From contig CAZQSL010000134.1 of NCBI GenBank assembly GCA_964595945.1, positions 1-9,642 on the forward strand: 9,642 nucleotides of DNA, in the 5' to 3' direction. Positions within the stretch are counted from its first letter, which is position 1; each line of letters opens with the position of its first letter. This stretch comes from CAZQSL01 sp964595945 (GTDB lineage Bacteria; UBP15; UBA6099; JAJRTR01). Below are positions 1-5,922 of the stretch, piece by piece. The notes under the pieces are model-generated. The model was not told the DNA's origin. It did not search any database and was given only the letters and a program-made list of their open reading frames with translations. The translations under genes and the position numbers were made by a program.

Positions 1-65
1 GACGGAAAAATAAGACAAGCAAGATGCTAAGGTTATTTTGTGACAAGCCCTTAGCGGGGCGTCTG
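1..65. other. Short 3' flank of the barrel protein gene, nothing convincing
   Basis: This edge piece lies downstream of the leftward gene. It has a 4-bp stem (GCCC at 47-50 with GGGC at 57-60, 6-nt loop) but no adjoining T-run on the minus strand, so I do not call a terminator. No neighbouring gene is recognisable. Confidence 0.3.
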
Positions 66-2099
66 TCAGAAAACTGTTTCAAAGGCGAGGTCGTATATTC
101 TGTTGTTTTCCGATGCTGTATCCGATGTGGTTCTGGAGAGTCTGTAATTGAAGTTAAGAGTTTCGCGGGCGCTGATTTTTCGCGCGAGTGTGAGGACGCC
201 GCTTCGTGAAGATGTGCCGGTATTGGCTTTTGTGATGGTGTAGTCGAGCGTAAATTTGCATTTGTATATGTCTGTGAATCCTACGATGAATTTCTGCATG
301 TTGGAGCGGTTGAACGATACGGTAGTGTTGTGATTCTTGTTTGTGCTTTTTTCGAGCGTGTAGCTGCCGTTCCATGTTTTGCCCTTGAAGTTGAAGACGC
401 CGGTGTTCTTGAAGACATCGGTTTCGGCGTTGCCGTTGTCGGGGATTATGACGTCGTTGGAGTTGCGGACATGTGACATGGTGTAAGTGACTGTGGGAAG
501 GATTTTTACTCGTTTAGTGAATGGCTGCCTGATGATGTAGGTAATCCTGTCGGTGATGGAGAGATTGTCGGTGGCGCCGTGGTTGCTCGTGCCGGAGGAG
601 TAGCTTGAATTGCGATTTTCGGTTTTGTCGACCGTGTTGGCGATAGTGAGAGTCGGAGTGAGCTTGTAGCTGGTTTCGACTTTGCGGGAGATTGAGTCTG
701 TGGTGCTGTCGGTAGTCGGAGATTCGGTGGTGGCGCCATTGCCGGTGTACTGGGGATTGATGTTGAGGTGTCCGTCGAGGTATGAGAGTCGTGAGCTGAT
801 GGTGACGGTGGAGTTTTTGCTGGTAGATGGTGATGTGGTGGCCGTGACACTGTTTTTGTTGTTTTTCCACTGAATGCTTGTGCTGCCAGGGAGGTAGCCC
901 TTTTTGTGATCGACGGTGAGAGTGAGATTTCTGTCAGTGGCCTTGCCGCTGCTCTGATTGTAGGTGGCTTTGTTGGCGGCGGTGAGTTTGAGCCATTTGA
1001 AGAATTCGTGCTGTATCAGGAATTCGTTCTGGCGGGTATCGTATCGTGTGTATGAGGATACGGTGTAGTTGCGTTCGTTGGAATTTCCGATCTTGTAGGT
1101 GAGTCGTGATTTGGGGGCGAACTGGTATGAAACGTTGGCGAAGTTGGAGAGTTTACGGGTATTGGCATCGTTGGCATCGAGAGTTCTGTTGCCGGTGAAG
1201 GCGGTGCCGATTTCAAAAGCGATGGTTTTGTTGGGCTGCCAGGTGATTTTTGCTTCGTCCTGAATGGCTTTGGTAGTAGGGCTGTTGGCGGTGTTGCGGT
1301 TGGCGGTTTCGAGGAAAGAAGAATTGAGTTTGATGTTGTCTGTGATTGCCCAGGTGGCGGTGTAGGTTTCTTTCCGGGTGGTGGTACGCGTGGGGGATGC
1401 AGACATTGTGCGGTTGATGGAATAGTCGTTGTAGTAGGCGAGGACGAGGTCTTTGTTTTTCTGATAGTTGACCGAAAGCCTGCGGTTGTCGGCGACTGTT
1501 GTGTCAGTTTGAAAATTGCGGTTGGCGTTGCGGGTGTATTTTAGATCGACTCCGATGATTTTTGCGGAGTATTCATTCATGGAGTTGACGGTGACTGTGC
1601 TTTTGATTTGCCGGTTGTACTGGAATTTCGCTTTGAAATCCTTGACGAAACCGTATGAACGACCGCCTTCGATGTAGTAATTGCCGAAGATGTTTTTTCG
1701 AGTGAGATGGACGCCACTTGTGGTGTCGTTGTAGAAGTTGGTGATATTTTGGGTGACAGTGCCGGTCTTGAGGGGGAACACTGGTTTGAGGGGTTCGGCC
1801 AGTCTGAAAATGCCGGTGTATTTCTTTTCGCCCGAGGACTGTCCCCCCGGAGAGCGTGTGCCGCCGGAAGGCGCGCCGGAGGAGCCGGCTTTGGGTGTCG
1901 CGGGATTCATTTTGTCAGGGGGGGGCAGCTCGATGCCCTTGGGGGCGTCCGGGGATTTTTCGAAAGTGATTTCCAGCGCGGCAGCACTGAGCGGCATCAT
2001 GGCGGCCAGCGTGACAGCGATGAGAAATGCGAGTGGGACGCTGATGTATTTTCTGATCATGTTTTTGATTCCCGTCTTGGTGTTTTCATTGCCTGACAC
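66..2099 (-). CDS. Secreted outer-membrane beta-barrel protein, family not recognised
   Basis: The protein is 677 residues long from the GTG chosen here. A Sec signal peptide runs to about residue 42, with a hydrophobic core (VPLAFLIAVTLAAMMPL) and an SAAA-type cleavage site. A Pro/Gly/Ser-rich, probably disordered stretch follows (about 50-90). The rest is a long series of alternating polar/apolar strands rich in Thr, Asn, Ser and Tyr, with a single Cys. The chain ends in Phe with aromatic or hydrophobic residues at alternating positions (Y-x-L-x-F-x-T-x-F), the usual signal for BAM-assisted insertion into the outer membrane. I infer a large beta-barrel, perhaps a porin-like or surface protein, but recognise no family and give no substrate. 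The start was chosen because GGAGG lies 5 nt upstream of this GTG. A TTG at 2123 extends the frame and an ATG at 2060 sits just before the signal peptide core; both are alternatives. The gene is divergent from the kinase operon and has its own promoter. Confidence 0.8.
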   Translation of the reverse strand: MSGNENTKTGIKNMIRKYISVPLAFLIAVTLAAMMPLSAAALEITFEKSPDAPKGIELPPPDKMNPATPKAGSSGAPSGGTRSPGGQSSGEKKYTGIFRLAEPLKPVFPLKTGTVTQNITNFYNDTTSGVHLTRKNIFGNYYIEGGRSYGFVKDFKAKFQYNRQIKSTVTVNSMNEYSAKIIGVDLKYTRNANRNFQTDTTVADNRRLSVNYQKNKDLVLAYYNDYSINRTMSASPTRTTTRKETYTATWAITDNIKLNSSFLETANRNTANSPTTKAIQDEAKITWQPNKTIAFEIGTAFTGNRTLDANDANTRKLSNFANVSYQFAPKSRLTYKIGNSNERNYTVSSYTRYDTRQNEFLIQHEFFKWLKLTAANKATYNQSSGKATDRNLTLTVDHKKGYLPGSTSIQWKNNKNSVTATTSPSTSKNSTVTISSRLSYLDGHLNINPQYTGNGATTESPTTDSTTDSISRKVETSYKLTPTLTIANTVDKTENRNSSYSSGTSNHGATDNLSITDRITYIIRQPFTKRVKILPTVTYTMSHVRNSNDVIIPDNGNAETDVFKNTGVFNFKGKTWNGSYTLEKSTNKNHNTTVSFNRSNMQKFIVGFTDIYKCKFTLDYTITKANTGTSSRSGVLTLARKISARETLNFNYRLSRTTSDTASENNRIYDLAFETVF

Positions 2100-2104
2100 G
2101 GTCG

Positions 2105-2109
2105 CCTCC
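2105..2109 (-). promoter_or_regulatory. Ribosome binding site deciding the GTG start of the barrel protein
   Basis: GGAGG on the minus strand stands 5 nt before GTG at 2099. The upstream in-frame TTG at 2123 and the downstream ATG at 2060 have no comparable site; the ATG has only GGGA about 9 nt away. Confidence 0.6.
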
Positions 2110-2165
2110 GCATAATGTATCAATATTTTATTTCAATTGGACTTGTTGTCGTAAGACATGTCGAA

Positions 2166-2174
2166 ATTATACCA
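2166..2174 (-). promoter_or_regulatory. Extended -10 promoter for the barrel protein gene
   Basis: The minus strand reads TGGTATAAT, a perfect TATAAT preceded by TGn. No good -35 box lies 16-18 nt upstream, which is tolerated at extended -10 promoters. Transcription would begin near 2159 and give a leader of about 60 nt before the GTG start. The position is sensible for the gene, but no experiment supports it. Confidence 0.5.
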
Positions 2175-2245
2175 GCAATCAAATAGTTCCGCTATCTCGA
2201 ATAACATCTTTTCTTCCCGAAACCAACCGCTCGTTCCATACAGGA

Positions 2246-2263
2246 TGGTATCCGTTGATACCA
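2246..2263. repeat. Perfect 7-bp inverted repeat, possible operator
   Basis: TGGTATC and GATACCA are separated by four bases (CGTT), giving an 18-bp dyad. Its centre is about 95 bp upstream of the predicted leftward start and about 280 bp upstream of the predicted sigma-54 start. It is not followed by a T-run, so a protein binding site is more likely than a terminator. The binder is unknown. Confidence 0.4.
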
Positions 2264-2394
2264 CAGGGATGGCAGGCGTCATGTGTGGCTCGGGCAGCGC
2301 GCCGTCCTTTCTGTCAATCATCGCGATTATACATATTATCATAAGGCAGGTTATTTTTATGTACGCAGATTCATTACAGAATATTTCTCCGCAG

Positions 2395-2408
2395 GGCCAT
2401 AACTGGCC
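2395..2408. repeat. Short inverted repeat GGCCA-TAAC-TGGCC
   Basis: A 5-bp dyad with a 4-nt spacer sits about 135 bp upstream of the predicted sigma-54 start, within the range where enhancer-binding activators usually bind. It is short enough to be chance and does not share its half-site with the other dyads here. Confidence 0.2.
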
Positions 2409-2444
2409 ATGATCGCTATCGAGTGAAGTGATGAAATGCCGGAG

Positions 2445-2478
2445 GCAGGCACCAGCCTGGCATTCTACTGGTGGCTGC
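2445..2478. repeat. Long imperfect dyad upstream of the sigma-54 promoter, possible activator site
   Basis: GCAGxCACCAG at 2445-2455 is matched by CTGGTGxCTGC at 2468-2478, so 10 of 11 pairs are complementary around a 12-nt spacer. The centre is about 73 bp upstream of the predicted sigma-54 start. That suits an upstream activating sequence or another regulator site. No T-run follows, which argues against a terminator. Confidence 0.35.
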
Positions 2479-2508
2479 GCGGGAATATCCGCCGATACAT
2501 GGTTGATG

Positions 2509-2524
2509 TGGCACCTGCTTTGCT
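2509..2524 (+). promoter_or_regulatory. Sigma-54 (RpoN) -24/-12 promoter for the kinase operon
   Basis: TGGCAC, five bases (CTGCT), then TTGCT matches the known consensus TGGCAC-N5-TTGCW at every invariant base, with GG and GC exactly 10 nt apart. Transcription should begin near 2535, giving a leader of about 64 nt before the ATG at 2599. Such promoters need an AAA+ enhancer-binding activator; none is encoded in this window. A perfect TATAAT lies just downstream, so a sigma-70-type promoter at the same place is the main alternative. Confidence 0.68.
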
Positions 2525-2531
2525 ATACCAT

Positions 2532-2537
2532 TATAAT
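2532..2537 (+). promoter_or_regulatory. Overlapping sigma-70-type -10 box (TATAAT)
   Basis: A perfect TATAAT follows the sigma-54 element. The best -35 match is GTGGCA at 2508-2513 (4 of 6, 18-nt spacer), which lies inside the sigma-54 -24 box. If both are used, the two polymerase forms would compete. It may instead be the AT-rich melting region of the sigma-54 promoter. Confidence 0.3.
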
Positions 2538-2598
2538 TGTGCACGCGGAGGCTGTCGCCAGAGCGGCGCGCGCAATATTCGAGGGGCAGATCATCTCA

Positions 2599-3657
2599 AT
2601 GTCAAATCATTCTCCTACTCCGTCGGGCAAACGCCGGCCAGGCACGAAATGGCCGGCGCAGGTCCGGCTCATGGTCGGCATCCCGGTCATCACATCGTTT
2701 TTTGTCCTCTGTCTCGGATTTGTCACCATCCAGATATACAACCGCACTCTTCTCATCCCCAACACGATCAGTCCGGCTATCATCCAGAACGCTATCAGCA
2801 TGATAGTACTCATGGTGCTACTCATGGCCGCTTGCGCCTTTTTCGCCGGCGGTATCCTCGCACTTTCCGTTACTATGCCCATGAAGCGATTCATCCGCAT
2901 CGCTCAGAATATCGCAAGCGGCGACCTCACTTCCGGCCTCCACGGTTCGCTCACCTACTCCGCGCCACCCGAACTTCAGGCACTCAGCCTCTCCATCGAG
3001 CGCATGGCTGAAATCCTCAATAACTCATTCCTCCGCGGCGTCAACTGCGGCATTGTGACCATCGACAAAAATGGATTCGTCACTTCCATCAATCAGAGCG
3101 CCACGCAACTGCTCGACTGCGAACACGCCGACATCGTAGGACTGCACTACGAAGAAGGCCCACTCGGCAACAGCAAAATGGCCGATATTGCCGACATGGT
3201 GCGTAAGACACTCTCTACCGGCTCTCCCCTTCAGCCTACCGAACTCGCCTTCAGCCTCCACTACGGACAGACCACCAGCATCCGTGCCAGTACCTCCGTC
3301 TTCCGCGACGCAGCCTCCCAATCCATCGGCGTCTCACTACGATTCGACGATCTCACATCCATCCGCACCCTTCACGACGAAATGCGTAAAATCGAGCGCC
3401 TGATGGCCCCTATAGGGTTCCTCGAAGGCATCGCCCACCAGATGCGAAACCCACTCTGCTCCATACGAGGCTACGCCCAGCTCATCGCCGAAAATCCACT
3501 GCTCGACCAGAAGGAATCAGCCGATCTCATCGTGGCCAATGTCGACACTATCGACAGTATCATACGAAAATTTCTCGACACATCCGTCAAGGATGTCGCC
3601 ACTGACGACCCGTCAGTCAAAAGGGAAATATACACGACTCTCCTCCCCGAGAGTTGA
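2599..3657 (+). CDS. Membrane PAS/HisKA histidine-kinase-like protein lacking the ATPase domain
   Basis: The protein has 352 residues from the ATG at 2599. Two membrane helices (about 24-46 and 65-91) flank a periplasmic loop of only about 18 residues. A HAMP-like linker (about 92-143) and a PAS-like domain (about 145-250) follow. Next is a full HisKA dimerisation domain (about 270-335) with phosphoacceptor His280 in HQMRNPL. The chain then stops: the N, G1, F and G2 boxes of the ATP-binding domain are absent, and the next gene's ribosome binding site begins at once, so a simple frameshift does not explain it. Position H+1 is Gln281, where HisKA kinases usually have Glu or Asp; H+4 is Asn284, the residue type linked to phosphatase activity. 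It may be a pseudokinase, a phosphatase-biased partner or a decaying gene. The frame is open back to 2428, but the promoter near 2535 favours the 2599 start; GAGGGG lies 12 nt before it, a long spacing. Confidence 0.78.
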   Translation: MSNHSPTPSGKRRPGTKWPAQVRLMVGIPVITSFFVLCLGFVTIQIYNRTLLIPNTISPAIIQNAISMIVLMVLLMAACAFFAGGILALSVTMPMKRFIRIAQNIASGDLTSGLHGSLTYSAPPELQALSLSIERMAEILNNSFLRGVNCGIVTIDKNGFVTSINQSATQLLDCEHADIVGLHYEEGPLGNSKMADIADMVRKTLSTGSPLQPTELAFSLHYGQTTSIRASTSVFRDAASQSIGVSLRFDDLTSIRTLHDEMRKIERLMAPIGFLEGIAHQMRNPLCSIRGYAQLIAENPLLDQKESADLIVANVDTIDSIIRKFLDTSVKDVATDDPSVKREIYTTLLPES

Positions 3658-3660
3658 CAA

Positions 3661-3666
3661 AAGGAG
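3661..3666 (+). promoter_or_regulatory. Strong ribosome binding site of the solute-binding protein
   Basis: AAGGAG with 6-nt spacing to the ATG at 3673. It lies directly behind the kinase-like gene's stop codon, so the missing ATPase domain cannot be continuing in another frame through this junction. Confidence 0.65.
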
Positions 3667-3672
3667 ATATCC

Positions 3673-4977
3673 ATGCGCCACGGCAAAATCCGGCTGCTCG
3701 CCATCATCTTCACGGCCTGCCTTTTTTCGACAACCGCCGCATCAGCCACCACAGAAAAGCTCGTCATCATCTCCCCTCACTGGGAAGGTATCCGTAAAGA
3801 GTTCGACCGCGGATTCGCCGACTGGTGCAAGGCCAATAAAATCCCCAAAATCGAAATCACCTGGATAGACCAGGGCGGCACTTCCGACGATCTCCTCCTC
3901 ATCAAATCAGGATTTTCCAAAAATCCTAAAACCATCGACATCGACCTCTTCTACGGCGGCGGCATCGACCCCTATGTCGAACTCGCCGGCGAAGGGCTGC
4001 TTGTCCCCTATAAACTTCCCCAGAAAACCCTCGATTCGATCCCCAAAGAACTCAACGGCATTCCACTCTACGACCCCCAATACCGCTGGTATGGCTCATC
4101 CCTCGCCGGCTTCGGTATCGTCTACAACAAAAGACTCATCAAAATGTACTCGCTCCCCACACCCCGTACATGGCGCGACCTCGCAGTGCCGTCACTCTTC
4201 CAACTCGTCGGATCCAGCGACCCGCGCCACAGCGGCAGCACTCACATGATGTACGAACTCATCCTCCAGTCATCCGGCTGGGCAAAAGGCTGGAAGACAA
4301 TCCTCGGCATGGGCGCCAACGCCCGGTCATTTCCAAAAAGTGCAAGCCAGGTCACCAAGGACCTCGCTGTCGGTGACATCGCCGCCGGACTCGCCATCGA
4401 CACCTACGCATACACCGCCATCGAAGAATCCGGCGCCACCCGCCTCGGTTTTTCCATGCCCGCCAACGCATCTGTCATCAATCCAGATCCCATCGCCATC
4501 CTCAAAGGCGCACCCCACATCGACAATGCCAAGACTTTCATCCGATTCACTCTCAGCCCCGCCGGACAAAAAATCTGGATGTTAAAAAAAGGCGCAAAAG
4601 GTGGCCCCAAAGATTTTTCGCTCAACAAAATGGCTATCGTCCCATCCGTATACAAAGGATTTGAAAAAAACTCCAACGTACAGATCAACCCCTTCAAATC
4701 AAAACAGAAATTTACCTATGACTTTAAAACCGGCTCTGCACGGTGGAACTTCCTCAACGACCTCATCGGCGCATTCGTCATCGACACCCACGACGACCTC
4801 GCTGCAGCGTGGAAAGCCGCCGGAAAGAACAAAAAGAAACAGGCTGCGCTCCTCGCGCCCCCCATTTCCGAATCCGCCGCCAACGCACTCATCGCAAAAT
4901 GGGATGACCCCGTCATCCGCAACAAAACCATCAACGAATGGCTCGGCATCGCAAAAAAACGCTACTCGAAAAAATGA
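3673..4977 (+). CDS. Periplasmic solute-binding protein, AfuA/PgtC-type (COG1840-like)
   Basis: This 434-residue protein begins with a Sec signal peptide (cleavage likely after ASA at about 25). The mature part follows the ABC-transporter binding protein pattern: LVIISPHWEG at the first strand, DIDLFYGGG, GFGIVYNKRL, a TWRDLAVP hinge region, and the ligand loop DPRHSGSTH (183-191). At the place where ferric-binding relatives carry adjacent tyrosines it has Y245-A-Y247, so ferric iron is less likely and a sugar phosphate, polyamine or other small anion is as plausible. About 100 extra C-terminal residues, including a Lys-rich patch, make it longer than the usual 330-350. No permease or ATPase gene is adjacent, so it may share a distant transporter or serve as a sensor with the upstream kinase-like protein. 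AAGGAG stands 6 nt before the ATG, and the gap from the kinase stop is 15 nt, which indicates an operon. Confidence 0.85.
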   Translation: MRHGKIRLLAIIFTACLFSTTAASATTEKLVIISPHWEGIRKEFDRGFADWCKANKIPKIEITWIDQGGTSDDLLLIKSGFSKNPKTIDIDLFYGGGIDPYVELAGEGLLVPYKLPQKTLDSIPKELNGIPLYDPQYRWYGSSLAGFGIVYNKRLIKMYSLPTPRTWRDLAVPSLFQLVGSSDPRHSGSTHMMYELILQSSGWAKGWKTILGMGANARSFPKSASQVTKDLAVGDIAAGLAIDTYAYTAIEESGATRLGFSMPANASVINPDPIAILKGAPHIDNAKTFIRFTLSPAGQKIWMLKKGAKGGPKDFSLNKMAIVPSVYKGFEKNSNVQINPFKSKQKFTYDFKTGSARWNFLNDLIGAFVIDTHDDLAAAWKAAGKNKKKQAALLAPPISESAANALIAKWDDPVIRNKTINEWLGIAKKRYSKK

Positions 4978-5007
4978 CCCTGATCCGACGCCACCGGAGG
5001 CTCCATA

Positions 5008-5910
5008 ATGTTTCGCAAGAAATTCGCCGCAATCCTGTCAACTGTCGCTTTCGTCGCATCAATAACATCAGCTGCGCATAGCGCCGATGCTCCGGCAGGC
5101 AAATTCGATTTTACATACGCCACCCGCGCCGGATTTCCACTACTCGCCGATCTTTACCTGCCCGACCCCGACGCCGCCACCCGCCCCGCAATCATACTCG
5201 TACACGGCGGCGGATTCATGAAGGGCGACAGGAAAAACAGTGACATAGTCGCCGCCGTAAATGAATTCACAAAACGCGGCTACGTCGCCATGTCCGTCGA
5301 ATACCGTCTCGTACCGCAGGGCGGATACTTCCCCGACAACGCTCAGGACGCGAAATGCGCCGTTCAGTGGCTCCGTGCCAACGCGGCTCACTACGGCATA
5401 GACACATCGCGCATCGCTGTCTATGGCACATCCGCCGGCGGCTACATATCATCATTCATAGGCACCACCACAAAAAGCCCCCAACTCAAGGCCTCCTGCA
5501 ACGATCCCTCACTTGATGCCCAGGACCCTATCGTAAGCGCTGCAATATCATTTTACGGCGTACACGATTTCACAGCCTTCAAGGGCGCCACATCCACGGG
5601 CGTAGACTCCGTGTATTTCCCGGGAATACGCGACAAAAAAGAGAAGAAACGGTTCGTTTCACCCGTCACGTATGTCAAAGACTCCGTGCCTATGTTCCTC
5701 GCACACGGCGACAAGGATCCGCTCGTGCCCACCGAACAATCACGCATCATGCACGCGGCGCTCGACGCGGCGGCTGTATCCAATGTCTACATCGAGTATC
5801 CCGGCGCCACCCACGACCTTCGCAATGTTGCCACAGGTGATTTCAAATTCTACAGCGATGCACTCATCAAGTCCGCTGACTGGCTCGATGGCGTATTCGC
5901 CGTCAAGTGA
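5008..5910 (+). CDS. Secreted alpha/beta hydrolase (esterase/lipase, BD-FAE/HSL-like)
   Basis: The protein has 300 residues with a Sec signal peptide (cleavage likely after HSA at about 26), so it should act in the periplasm or outside the cell. It carries the hormone-sensitive-lipase/BD-FAE set: oxyanion motif HGGG (66-69), nucleophile elbow GTSAG with Ser142, acid Asp237 in HGDKDPLVP, and His269 in GATHD. This is a complete catalytic triad, so it is expected to cleave carboxylic esters; the substrate cannot be read from the sequence. Only two cysteines are present (117 and 164) and could form a disulfide after export. GGAGG lies 7 nt before the ATG, and the gene starts 30 nt after the binding protein. 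The secreted location next to a periplasmic binding protein suggests it may release a ligand that the binding protein captures; that is inference. A serine peptidase of the same fold is less likely. Confidence 0.88.
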   Translation: MFRKKFAAILSTVAFVASITSAAHSADAPAGKFDFTYATRAGFPLLADLYLPDPDAATRPAIILVHGGGFMKGDRKNSDIVAAVNEFTKRGYVAMSVEYRLVPQGGYFPDNAQDAKCAVQWLRANAAHYGIDTSRIAVYGTSAGGYISSFIGTTTKSPQLKASCNDPSLDAQDPIVSAAISFYGVHDFTAFKGATSTGVDSVYFPGIRDKKEKKRFVSPVTYVKDSVPMFLAHGDKDPLVPTEQSRIMHAALDAAAVSNVYIEYPGATHDLRNVATGDFKFYSDALIKSADWLDGVFAVK

Positions 5911-5922
5911 CGATTTCCCCTG

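Larger units (their letters stand above)
2175..2508. other. Divergent intergenic control region, no gene seen
   Basis: This stretch between the leftward promoter and the sigma-54 element holds no convincing gene. Open frames of 60-90 codons exist on both strands (for example 2158-2412 plus and 2133-2342 minus). They lack ribosome binding sites, cross the promoter elements and encode no recognisable protein. Three inverted repeats are listed separately. On the minus strand there is an isolated TTGACA (2312-2317) and a second TATAAT (2326-2331), but they are not spaced to form one promoter. Confidence 0.5.

Noticed and set aside
47..60. Hairpin GCCC/GGGC as a terminator of the barrel gene
   Set aside because: The stem is only 4 bp and no T-run follows on the minus strand.
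2133..2342. Minus-strand open frame of 69 codons upstream of the barrel gene
   Set aside because: It has no Shine-Dalgarno, runs through the TGGTATAAT promoter, and the product shows no recognisable feature.
2158..2412. Small plus-strand open frame of 84 codons in the divergent region
   Set aside because: It starts inside the leftward promoter region, has no ribosome binding site and no family resemblance, and it overlaps the dyads.
2100..2440. Switch of G-rich to C-rich plus strand as a sign of a replication origin
   Set aside because: The switch follows gene direction: coding strands here prefer C over G, mainly at third positions. I see no DnaA box cluster.
2428..2598. Extension of the kinase-like protein upstream to the ATG at 2428
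   Set aside because: The sigma-54 element and the predicted transcript start (about 2535) lie inside it, and its 57 residues (rich in Cys, Trp and Ala) do not resemble a sensor domain.
3712..3724. Cys16 of the binding protein as a lipoprotein attachment site
   Set aside because: FTAC is a poor lipobox, and the hydrophobic stretch continues past the Cys to a good signal peptidase I site (ASA).
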